A stretch of DNA of 34,713 nt, taken from NCBI GenBank assembly GCA_030849805.1, contig JASANZ010002023.1:1-34713 (forward strand). Direction: 5' to 3'. Shown piece by piece: positions 26,817 to 34,488 of the stretch. The notes beneath the pieces are model-generated. The model did no database searches. It was not told the origin of the DNA and was given only the letters and a program-made list of their open reading frames with translations. Position 1 is the stretch's first letter; the number at the start of each line of letters is the position of its first letter. The DNA comes from Sergeia podlipaevii (lineage: Eukaryota; Euglenozoa; Kinetoplastea; Trypanosomatida; Trypanosomatidae). The translations under genes and the position numbers were made by a program.

Positions 26817-28391
26817 TTACTTACTCTCATCACTTCGAATCCAGCCAAGGACGCTTTTCGTGACACCAGTAGCTAAATTTTGGTTTTCGGTATTCTCCAC
26901 AGCTTTTTTCCCAAGGCGCTCAATTGACCTCTTTCGCTGTTGAAACTCCGCCTTGTGAAGTAAATGCCGCGCTTCAAGTTGATCTGGCGAAAGAACAGAC
27001 GAATGAATGCCACGTTCTTGAAGTGTTCGTGCAATGCGAGGGGGGCGGGTGGGATTTTCGATAAGTTTGTTGATGGCGTAGTTTGGTTCATTTATGTTCC
27101 TCACCAAATCTTCCAGTCCTGCTGAATGTGCAACTTTAACGTAATTTGCTGACTCCCTGTCTAGGTTTCTCGCAATGTTATCCAGTCCACATGGGTCCTT
27201 GATTGCGAAATAAAAGTGTGGAGGACGGAAATCCCCCTGAGTTGGCTCTCTGTCCCATTGCATCTTCTTTTTGGTCAAATTCACCTTGGTTGTACATACA
27301 ACATTATCGCTGTAGTTAAAAACTGAACCAAAATATTCAAAGAAGGCGGCAAATAAATAACCAAGTTCATCTGCAGTCTTCGTTTCACTTGACAGTCGGC
27401 GGTACTCAGGATTCATTTGCATCAACCGAGGCTCATCAAGCATTTGCACAGCCTGAATCTTGGGCACTACGCCAACAAGAATAAGAAAGTGTGTAAGCAT
27501 GACAGTTAGGGCGTAGCTCGCAAGGAGCCCATCCACTGAGTTGATAACGCCGCTCGACCGACCCCACCTTTTGAGCACCAAAAGCAAATGACGCGAGTAT
27601 TTGTATGACGAAAGGGCTTCAGCTAAAAGATACGAATTTCTCAGTCCAGTAGAAGAAAGACAAAAATCAAATGGAAAGCGATAAAGCTCCGGGCCATCAC
27701 GGACATCTACTGGAAGTCTCAAAGGAATATCTATAGTGTCATGTTCTTTGATCTGTGTTAGTCCATGCACCAAATCCGTAGTAGAGTTAAAGTGAATTGT
27801 CGCAAATTGTTGTGTACTGTTCCAGTCTACTTCGCTTGCGCTATAGTTATCACGTAAGCGTTCGTTGAAAGACTCCGCTTCAGATGGTGTCACTTGTCGT
27901 GTAAACTGAAAAATGCCATCGGATGCAATACTATGAAGTGGTGAACCTGGTAAAGCTTTGCTCACTCGATCACCCTTTACAAGGGGAACGCGAGCCTTTG
28001 GAAGGGCCCAAGTTCTCAGACCCAGCCGACGCAACTCACGTGATACGCGAATAACAATGTCCCCAGCCTCCTCAAACCCAGGCTCAATATCTGCGACTCC
28101 AACAAAATCTATGTCTCCGCCAACCTCAAGTAAGCCCATCGTAACTAGACCGCCGAAAATGTAAATATTCATATCGTAGCCAATTGACTGTATGACGGAT
28201 TCAAGTTGTCTACGTGCGATGCAACATTCGTTAAACGCAACTTCTCCTGTGTCACAGGTGAGTGCAACATCAATAATTGCTTTACCTAATTCTGAGTACG
28301 GTGCTCTCCCTATAGGCTTAAGTGTACTCGTCCATGGAAGAGAAATAGCGCGTGTAAGCGCAAAAGAATTCAATCTTAGTAGTCGTCTCAT
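26817..28391 (-). CDS. Mitochondrial non-canonical nucleotidyltransferase (KPAP1/RET2-type poly(A) polymerase or TUTase)
   Basis: 524 residues from the ATG at 28391-28389; the longer frame starts at TTG. The N-terminus MRRLLRLNSFALTRAIS is an excellent mitochondrial import signal. The polymerase-beta-type catalytic motif is clear: IFGGLVTMGLLEVGGDIDFVGV with the GG at about 78-79 and two catalytic Asp at about 93 and 95. The third Asp lies in FPFDFCLSSTGLRNSYLL at about 241. The about 145 residues between the second and third Asp are longer than in a minimal TUTase and fit the inserted middle domain of RET2 and KPAP1. The nucleotidyltransferase-associated part follows (YKYSRHLLLVLKRWGRSSG, GLLASYALTVMLTHFL, and a late DPCGLDNIARNL). 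The size fits KPAP1, the kinetoplast poly(A) polymerase, somewhat better than RET2 or MEAT1. UTP and ATP specificity cannot be read off reliably, so no symbol is given. Confidence 0.88.
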   Translation of the reverse strand: MRRLLRLNSFALTRAISLPWTSTLKPIGRAPYSELGKAIIDVALTCDTGEVAFNECCIARRQLESVIQSIGYDMNIYIFGGLVTMGLLEVGGDIDFVGVADIEPGFEEAGDIVIRVSRELRRLGLRTWALPKARVPLVKGDRVSKALPGSPLHSIASDGIFQFTRQVTPSEAESFNERLRDNYSASEVDWNSTQQFATIHFNSTTDLVHGLTQIKEHDTIDIPLRLPVDVRDGPELYRFPFDFCLSSTGLRNSYLLAEALSSYKYSRHLLLVLKRWGRSSGVINSVDGLLASYALTVMLTHFLILVGVVPKIQAVQMLDEPRLMQMNPEYRRLSSETKTADELGYLFAAFFEYFGSVFNYSDNVVCTTKVNLTKKKMQWDREPTQGDFRPPHFYFAIKDPCGLDNIARNLDRESANYVKVAHSAGLEDLVRNINEPNYAINKLIENPTRPPRIARTLQERGIHSSVLSPDQLEARHLLHKAEFQQRKRSIERLGKKAVENTENQNLATGVTKSVLGWIRSDESK

Positions 28392-28807
28392 ACTATTAAA
28401 AGAACAACTTTTCCCTTTTTGCTTCAAGACCTCTGTACAATCCTTTTCTACTTTTCAATATCCTACATAAAAATCAAAAAAAGACAAAAAGGGTGACTGC
28501 AATTAAGTCTGCAATGAACATAATTTCAAATATATTTAAATACTTGTCATGTGTAGATTTCGGAATAATAAAAAAATGAAAACTAAGCAGAAGTTTTTTT
28601 TGTGTGCTCTGTAAAATTGAACACGGTATACACAAGACACTTGAAAAAAAAAAAGAGCGGAAATGAAGTACCATAAAAGCACCATTTCTGTGTAAACGGT
28701 AAACAAAAATTCTATGACAAAAAAAACTAATATAATGAAATGGATAATCTATGAAAAAAAAAGTCAATAAAACCTTGAAAACCAAGGAAATGTATTTGCT
28801 CTGTCAA
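28392..28807. other. Intergenic region upstream of the nucleotidyltransferase gene
   Basis: No gene seen. AT-rich with A runs near 28476-28482, 28644-28654 and 28753-28761. The first holds the candidate trans-splice site listed separately. Confidence 0.55.
28463..28490 (-). promoter_or_regulatory. Candidate spliced-leader acceptor for the nucleotidyltransferase gene
   Basis: A pyrimidine-rich stretch on the minus strand (about 28490-28469) is followed by AG at 28464-28463. The leader to the ATG at 28391 would be 71 nt. Confidence 0.5.
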
Positions 28808-29596
28808 CTACATTTCCTCAAGGCAGTGCACAACTGTACGATAACTGGTTCCAAAGCAATCTTTGGGGTTTTGCAGCATCGCAGGTGAAGTGTTAGCATC
28901 CAAGCGTGGGATCGAAAATTGAGCGTTAAAATCACGCAAAAAATCTTCAGAAGGAAATAGCGAGTCAAAAAACAAACGCCGTCGCCCCTGCAACGCTTCG
29001 GGTACAAACACCTCTTGTGGATTTGCATCTCTACCAATTGTTTTTTCAAGTGCATCGCGAATCAGGTTTGCGTTCAAAACAGTCTCTTTTGTCGAAAATC
29101 GAAGCAGCTTGATTGAAGTTGCATAATTCACAGTTGGCTCCTCTAAGTTTCCATTATCTATACGTGGAGAACGAGCGCGCTCTTTTTGAAAATTCGTATT
29201 TGGAGTACTGTCGAAAGAACGTAGAGCGTCTTGCACATGAACATTTTGAATTCCCGAATGCTCCGCTGTAGCAAGACTACTCGTGCTTTTTTGATACGGG
29301 GAAAAATAATCACGATTACGAAAAATATCCTCGGAAGTAACATATAAACGCGTTCGGTCGCCTGTGCTGCTTATGACGCTTTGATTAATTTGGTTTGAAA
29401 GGTCAACATTAGGAGTTCCTTGCATATTCACGTCAGAAATATCCACTTCTACTTGCTCAAGCACGGACGGAGATTGTTGGCTGATGTTGCTGTGATGCAC
29501 TGCTTCGAGCGTATGGGGGCTTTCTTGAGGGATATCTGTAGAAGACGCATGGCTCCCTGAGCTTTCTCTTTTCTTATAATATAGAGCAGCTAACAT
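28808..29596 (-). CDS. Unknown Ser-rich protein, first gene of the minus-strand unit
   Basis: 262 residues from an ATG start. Not recognised. Residues 1-155 are polar and rich in Ser, Asn, Gln and Thr, likely disordered, with scattered Ser-Pro sites (SPHTLE, QSPSVLE, FSPYQ, RSPRI) that could be phosphorylated. The C-terminal about 105 residues look ordered: SIKLLRFSTKETVLNANLI, RDALEKTIGRDANPQEVFVP, RRRLFFDSLFPSEDFL, ending VVHCLEEM. It is the first gene transcribed leftwards from the divergent strand switch. A pyrimidine-rich stretch with the first AG at 29621-29620 gives a leader of about 23 nt, which supports the start. It is AT-richer than MCM2. It is probably a fast-evolving trypanosomatid protein. 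Confidence 0.65.
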   Translation of the reverse strand: MLAALYYKKRESSGSHASSTDIPQESPHTLEAVHHSNISQQSPSVLEQVEVDISDVNMQGTPNVDLSNQINQSVISSTGDRTRLYVTSEDIFRNRDYFSPYQKSTSSLATAEHSGIQNVHVQDALRSFDSTPNTNFQKERARSPRIDNGNLEEPTVNYATSIKLLRFSTKETVLNANLIRDALEKTIGRDANPQEVFVPEALQGRRRLFFDSLFPSEDFLRDFNAQFSIPRLDANTSPAMLQNPKDCFGTSYRTVVHCLEEM

Positions 29597-29765
29597 GATG
29601 TGCTTATGATTCTATCTCCCTTTGAACATTTGCAAAACAAATAGCAGTGAAGAAAAGAAAGCATTAATTTGATGCTACAATATGCGTTTCTCATCAGAAA
29701 CATAGTGCGGTACCAATCATCACTCTACAAAAAAGGCACCGTACTTGGTGAGAATTGTTACTTTG

Positions 29766-29777
29766 CCCCCCCCCCCC
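29766..29777. repeat. Poly-C (poly-G) run in the strand switch
   Basis: Twelve consecutive C on the plus strand near the middle of the strand-switch region. The only other C run I noticed of about ten bases is at 2691-2700. Confidence 0.85.
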
Positions 29778-29974
29778 ACCGGCGTCAAAGTGAAATCACG
29801 GGCAATTGCTCAAGTTGAAGGAGTTTTGTGTTTCGGTTGTTCTGCTTACATGTCCCCCCGCTTCAAAAGGAAACGCACAATGCTATCAGTCTCTAAAGGT
29901 CTCCAATAATGGTCATATGGGGTTTGTGATTACTACATGTGAACCTAATAGTTTACCTAAAATGTTGAAGTTAT

Positions 29975-30016
29975 TATTATCCTCTCCTTTTTTTTTGCGT
30001 TTCCTATAAATGGAAG
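29975..30016 (+). promoter_or_regulatory. Candidate spliced-leader acceptor deciding the start of the next gene
   Basis: A C/T-rich tract (about 29981-30004, including nine T) is followed by the first AG at 30015-30016. The ATG at 30010 lies before this AG and would be spliced away, so the ATG at 30076 becomes the likely start with a leader of 59 nt. Confidence 0.5.
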
Positions 30017-30075
30017 TTTTTTCACTTTTTAAAGATAGTAGAGCCAAAAGGGGTTATTTTTATTTTTTTGTTACG

Positions 30076-31587
30076 ATGAGCAATCGCGATGAATTCGAGT
30101 ACGAAGCAGAATTTTTTTCCAGACAGCATATATCTTGGTTGAGTGGGAAAACACTTATTGAAAAAATATTTGTTATTCCATCGCAACAACTACAACTGAA
30201 AAGCACTTTAGACAAATGTTTATTCGTGGAGTCAATTAGCGCATTGTGTCCGTCAATTTTACAACTTGCGGAAAATGTATGCCATTATTATGGCTTACTC
30301 GATACGGGCATCGTCAGAAAATATAGTTACTGCAAAAGACGATTTATCATACCTGCAATTCTTGCAGTTGTCACGCAGCATTTTGTGTGGTGCAGTTCTG
30401 GTATTCGCATTTCTTCTTTGATGTTTGACAGATGGTTTGATCATTCTCGTGGTTTGGGAAACAGGCGCAGTTCGCATCTTTCAAAAATTTGGATAGATGC
30501 GAAACAGTTTGTTTTTTCTCGGTTAAGCGAGCGTGCAGAACCATCGTTAGCCGTATCTTCACTAATGCAAAATAGAGAAAATATGGAAAATAATTTTCGG
30601 AATACCTTTTGCGGTACAAAGCAAACATTCTTTCAACGGTGTTTAATCATTGTAGAAAAGCTGAGGTGTGCGAATCGGAGTTCGTTTATATATTTGTTGT
30701 GGCGGCAATGTTTTAGTTTGTTGCATTCTCAAATATTTATTCAAAAAAGCTGTGATGAGAATAGCGCAGCAAATTTATATTTTGCCGCATTAGAGAAAGC
30801 AGCTGCATCTTGTACATCACAACATATAAATTTATTTGGCGATTTAAAAATGGATGAACAAGATATTTTCAGCTTATTTGGAGCGACAGCATCAGATTTT
30901 GTTGGGACAATTATTTTTCTATATCTGAAAGCCACAGCTACAGAATTTTTTTCTAGTGTTGGATTTACTCGGAAATGTATTTTGCGATCTGCTGTTCTTT
31001 TGCAGCATCTTCACTCCGATATACTCATGTATGTCAATTACTATCCTGTGACTCCATCACGTATTGTGAAGATTTTGGATGCTGTTACATCTTGTCTCCC
31101 CGATTTTCGTAAAACCGCTCTTCAGCGTAAAACAGCAACGACTCTTGTTGCTGAAAACAATATAAATTTGCGAAAAAAACGATCATATGTTCTCGCTGCT
31201 GAAACAGCAAGGATGAATGTTATTTCTCAGAGCAACATTGTAAAAAGGCAACGTAATTTTGACAGAAATGAAGACCGAAATTCTACATTGCTATTTAGTG
31301 ACTGTAACAATGATTGTCTTCAGCTGAAGGATTTGCCTGAATGGATATTGTTGGGACTTGCAGGGGACGTGGTGATGGTGAATAATGATTATGGTGGAAA
31401 GACAACTTTACCACAGAACGATGTTGCTCTTAATGGCGATCCAAACCGTGCATTTTATGAATGGTGTGTTGTTGAACTCAAAGAAAACTGTAATTTAGAT
31501 GAGGGCCTTTTACAGTTTTTAGCAAGTGATGCTGAAAGAGAAAAGCGGAAAACAATTTTTGCTTCCTTTAACCGGGGTAGTATATAA
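30076..31587 (+). CDS. Unknown AT-rich protein, first gene of the plus-strand unit
   Basis: 503 residues if it starts at ATG 30076 (MSNRDEFEYEAEFF); a frame-compatible ATG at 30010 would add 22 residues, but the splice acceptor at 30015-30016 argues against it. Not recognised. The sequence is helical and rich in Phe, Leu, Ser and Cys, with no membrane span that I would defend. Blocks that look folded are ISALCPSILQLAENVCHYYG, RRFIIPAILAVVTQHFVW and RSAVLLQHLHSDILMYVNYY. A basic stretch lies at LRKKRSYVLAAETARM and KRQRNFDRNEDR, and the C-terminus is charged (SDAEREKRKTIF). Base composition is only about one third GC in sampled lines, far below MCM2. The uninterrupted frame over 1.5 kb in AT-rich DNA argues strongly for a real gene. 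The helical blocks could suggest a cyclin-like fold, but that is weak. Confidence 0.75.
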   Translation: MSNRDEFEYEAEFFSRQHISWLSGKTLIEKIFVIPSQQLQLKSTLDKCLFVESISALCPSILQLAENVCHYYGLLDTGIVRKYSYCKRRFIIPAILAVVTQHFVWCSSGIRISSLMFDRWFDHSRGLGNRRSSHLSKIWIDAKQFVFSRLSERAEPSLAVSSLMQNRENMENNFRNTFCGTKQTFFQRCLIIVEKLRCANRSSFIYLLWRQCFSLLHSQIFIQKSCDENSAANLYFAALEKAAASCTSQHINLFGDLKMDEQDIFSLFGATASDFVGTIIFLYLKATATEFFSSVGFTRKCILRSAVLLQHLHSDILMYVNYYPVTPSRIVKILDAVTSCLPDFRKTALQRKTATTLVAENNINLRKKRSYVLAAETARMNVISQSNIVKRQRNFDRNEDRNSTLLFSDCNNDCLQLKDLPEWILLGLAGDVVMVNNDYGGKTTLPQNDVALNGDPNRAFYEWCVVELKENCNLDEGLLQFLASDAEREKRKTIFASFNRGSI

Positions 31588-31732
31588 CTATACCAGCACA
31601 CTGTTCGCAGTGTTTGTTTTGTATCGTAAAAATTATTGTAATCTTTTGATACATTGTTGATTTTGTTGTTTGCTGTATTATTACTATTGGTGTTTTTTTT
31701 TTTATTGTTATCATTGTTATCATTGTTTATTT

Positions 31733-31757
31733 GTATATATATATATATATATATATA
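31733..31757. repeat. TA dinucleotide repeat
   Basis: About twelve TA pairs in the 3' untranslated/intergenic region after the first plus-strand gene. Confidence 0.85.
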
Positions 31758-32148
31758 GATATAGATGAATTGCGGACTGGTGTTTACTTTTGCCGAACAA
31801 GATCTCTTTTTTTTTTTTTACAGAGTTTCTTCAGCATCAACAAAATATATAAATGCTTTTTTGCGAAACAAAGAATTTTTATTATAGAAACAATCATGCT
31901 AATATTTAGTGATTTATGCCACTGCTGCTGAATAACTACATTTTTGTCGATATATCTCTATTTATAAAATAGATTTAATTCAATACTGCATGTTTTTCAT
32001 GATCTACATACATTTTTAAGTATTTGCTTCTCATCTCTAACAAAAAAGCAAATATATTGAGTTGTTGATTTTTTTTGTTTTAATCGTTTTCCTGTTTTTA
32101 GTTGCTTTTATTGGAAATCTATAAAAAAAAAATTTTTTTTTCACATAC

Positions 32149-32173
32149 ATTTTTTTTTTTTGAACTGTGGAAG
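32149..32173 (+). promoter_or_regulatory. Candidate spliced-leader acceptor for the RAD16-like gene
   Basis: A T run (about 32150-32161) is followed by the first AG at 32172-32173, with a leader of about 35 nt to the ATG at 32209. Confidence 0.55.
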
Positions 32174-32208
32174 CAATCAGTAGTAAATAGAATTTCAAGT
32201 ACCCTGCA

Positions 32209-34488
32209 ATGCGAAGATGCACTTGCTTTTTTTATCAACGAACATTTCTATGGTTGGCAACCAATTCTCATGGAGCGGGTAGTTCTAATGCACTCGGGTT
32301 TCAAGGCTTTTATTCCGCTGTTAGTGATGATACAATTACGAAAAAGATAGAAGTTTCCGATATGAGCATAGAATTACTACCTTTTCAGAAAGAAGGTGTT
32401 GGGTGGATGGCGCAGCGTGAATTGAACTACACTGGCGGCATCATGGCCGATCATCTGGGCATGGGAAAAACCGTTCAGATGATTGGTTTATGTTTGATAT
32501 CGGATAAAGTCACGAAATTGAAAGCGGCGAAGCAGCTGAGGCGCCAAACTGTGGTTGCTGAAGCAAATAGACTTCTCACGGTTGTAAGGCAAATGAAGCG
32601 AATTAGTGTGGTCGCGAATTGCTCTCGTATTAATCGTCCAGGCGGCGACTTGCAGGAGCTTGTTCCATTAATTGAAGAAGCTATGGCAACTGGAAGCTGC
32701 GATGTGAAGAACATAAGAAAAGAAGTCGATAAGTGGATCGATTTTGCTGCTAAATTTCATCCAACATATTCTAGTCGCGCAACTGCGTTTTTGAATGACG
32801 AGGAAAAACGAGAATTTAAGTTCATTGAGTCGAAGGAATTGCGGACACTCGTTGTTGTCCCCGCTATGCTCATGCTTCAGTGGAAGTCAGAGATTTTAAC
32901 AAAAGTGAAGGAATCTCGGAAGCCCACTGTGTATATTTATCACGGCGACAATAAATATATTAGTAGCACAGAACTGGAGACATACGATTTTGTGGTGACG
33001 ACGTATGATACTTTGACACATAGCGGTGTGGAGGCGTTTATTCCTGTGGATGATGGCCGATCTTCAGCGTTTTGCAGAAAAGAGGCTGGTCCTCTCTTTC
33101 ATGTGTTGTGGAAGCGCATTATTCTTGACGAGGCGCACATGATCCGCCACGCGCAGACATATAGATGGCGGGCCGTCAGAGAGCTTCAGGGGATTCATAG
33201 ATGGGCGGTTACAGCCACACCTCTGCACAATAGCATTGAGGATTTGCAAAATTTGCTACGTTTTGTTGGTGTCCCTCCCCTTCCTGTGCTCCCTGGCATG
33301 AGTTCGGATGAGCTTTTGAATGATTCGGTGTTACAGCGCAGTATTGCTCGCTCATTACAGCCGGCTTTTCTGCGTCGCTCCCCAGTAATGATACGAAACG
33401 GGCGACGGGAGGTGCTTGTGCAGCTGCCAGAAAAGGTAGAAAACATTGTCCAACAACCTTTTACAGTCAAAGAGTCCCGCATGTACAACAGCATTTTGGC
33501 GCACTCTCGTAGTTCTCTGGCTACCGCAGAAAACGGTGGCGGCGCATTTCATATTTTCGCGATGATGACAAAACTGCGGCAGGCGTGCTGTCACCCGTGG
33601 ATTAGTGAGGGCCGAGCAATTCAAATCAACGTTTGTGGAATTTGCAATTCGGAAGCTGCGGCGTCCGTGACGACTCCATGTGGCCATTCGTTTTGCAGTG
33701 AATGCTTGTTATTTCGCTTTCGCGAAGCTGGTGATGGCGATGAAGTTGCTGCCAGAATCTTGTGTCCGGCGTGTAGCGCACCGATATCATTTGCAGCTAC
33801 CTTCAAGAAACGAGCGACGACTTCTGCAGAGCGTATTGCCCAGTACAAGATGAAGGAATTCGAATTGAGCACAAAGCTTAAGATGATTTTGCAGGCGATT
33901 GATAAAATGCAAAAGGACTGCCCAAGTGATAAGATGATTATTTTCTCTCATTTCACCTCTTTTATGGATGTCATTTCGGTCGCCCTTGAGCGGTACAAAA
34001 TTCAGTTTTTGCGTGTTGACGGCACTATGTCGCTCACTGCACGCAATTTCACCATTCGTCACTTTCAAACAAACGATGCACTGAAGGTTATTCTGGCCAG
34101 CAAAACAGCTACTGGTGTAGGCCTGAATCTCACCGCCGCAAATCATGTTCTGGTGGTGGATCCTTGGTGGAATCCTGCCATTGAAGAGCAAGCGGTGCAT
34201 CGATGCTACCGCATTGGCCAGAAGAAGCCTGTGTATATCACGCGGTTCATTATTTCTGACTCTATTGAGCAGTATTGCTATGAGATTTCTCGCAAGAAGA
34301 AGGAATTTGGAGATGCGGTTCTGAAGGCAGCAACTTCTGGGGATTCCGGCGCGAAGGCTGCGGCCTCTAAGCTTCACGAACTTATGTCTCGCCTCAAGTA
34401 CGTTGGCGATGGGTCAACTGATTCTGAGGGCAAAGAGAACAAGCAAGTGATGGTGCCGTTGGCTACGAAGCAGAAAAAGCAGGTTTAA
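32209..34488 (+). CDS. RAD16-like SNF2-family DNA translocase with an embedded RING finger
   Basis: 759 residues, similar to yeast Rad16. Motif I is GGIMADHLGMGKTVQMIG at about 77-93, Ia is RTLVVVPAMLMLQW, motif II is DEAH at about 306-309, and motif III is WAVTATPLHNSIEDL. A C3HC4 RING finger (CGIC, CGHSFCSEC, CPAC) at about 474-523 lies between the two helicase lobes. Lobe 2 has KMIIFSHFTSFMDVI, LRVDGTMS, GLNLTAANHVLVVDPWWNP and AVHRCYRIGQ (about 661-670). A RING placed between the lobes is diagnostic of the Rad5/Rad16/HLTF group; without a HIRAN domain and at this length, Rad16 (global nucleotide excision repair, nuclear, probable ubiquitin ligase) is the best match. Between motifs I and Ia there is an insert of roughly 110 residues, and motif I reads DHLGMGKT where DEMGMGKT or similar is usual. 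The start is supported by the acceptor at 32172-32173. A later ATG near 32362 (MSIELLPFQKEG) is an alternative. Confidence 0.92.
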   Translation: MRRCTCFFYQRTFLWLATNSHGAGSSNALGFQGFYSAVSDDTITKKIEVSDMSIELLPFQKEGVGWMAQRELNYTGGIMADHLGMGKTVQMIGLCLISDKVTKLKAAKQLRRQTVVAEANRLLTVVRQMKRISVVANCSRINRPGGDLQELVPLIEEAMATGSCDVKNIRKEVDKWIDFAAKFHPTYSSRATAFLNDEEKREFKFIESKELRTLVVVPAMLMLQWKSEILTKVKESRKPTVYIYHGDNKYISSTELETYDFVVTTYDTLTHSGVEAFIPVDDGRSSAFCRKEAGPLFHVLWKRIILDEAHMIRHAQTYRWRAVRELQGIHRWAVTATPLHNSIEDLQNLLRFVGVPPLPVLPGMSSDELLNDSVLQRSIARSLQPAFLRRSPVMIRNGRREVLVQLPEKVENIVQQPFTVKESRMYNSILAHSRSSLATAENGGGAFHIFAMMTKLRQACCHPWISEGRAIQINVCGICNSEAAASVTTPCGHSFCSECLLFRFREAGDGDEVAARILCPACSAPISFAATFKKRATTSAERIAQYKMKEFELSTKLKMILQAIDKMQKDCPSDKMIIFSHFTSFMDVISVALERYKIQFLRVDGTMSLTARNFTIRHFQTNDALKVILASKTATGVGLNLTAANHVLVVDPWWNPAIEEQAVHRCYRIGQKKPVYITRFIISDSIEQYCYEISRKKKEFGDAVLKAATSGDSGAKAAASKLHELMSRLKYVGDGSTDSEGKENKQVMVPLATKQKKQV

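Larger units (their letters stand above)
29597..30075. promoter_or_regulatory. Divergent strand-switch region, probable Pol II start region for both units
   Basis: Genes run leftwards from here on the minus strand and rightwards on the plus strand, and the homopolymer bias flips from A-rich to T-rich on the plus strand at the same place. In trypanosomatids such divergent switches are where polymerase II transcription starts in both directions, marked by chromatin rather than by a classical promoter, and some also serve as replication origins. The region contains a run of 12 C (29766-29777; G on the minus strand). Runs of G have been reported at probable Pol II start regions in Trypanosoma brucei. 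The role is inferred from layout; no core promoter motif is claimed. Confidence 0.75.
31588..32208. other. Intergenic region between the two plus-strand genes
   Basis: No gene seen. T-rich on the plus strand as expected for a plus-strand unit: T runs near 31693-31703, 31808-31819, 32129-32141 and 32150-32161. Also holds a TA repeat (about 31733-31757). Confidence 0.55.

Noticed and set aside
30076..31587. Possible TFIIB/BRF1-type cyclin repeats in the first plus-strand gene
   Set aside because: Some helical blocks have a similar feel, but there is no zinc ribbon and no conserved cyclin-repeat signature that I can point to.
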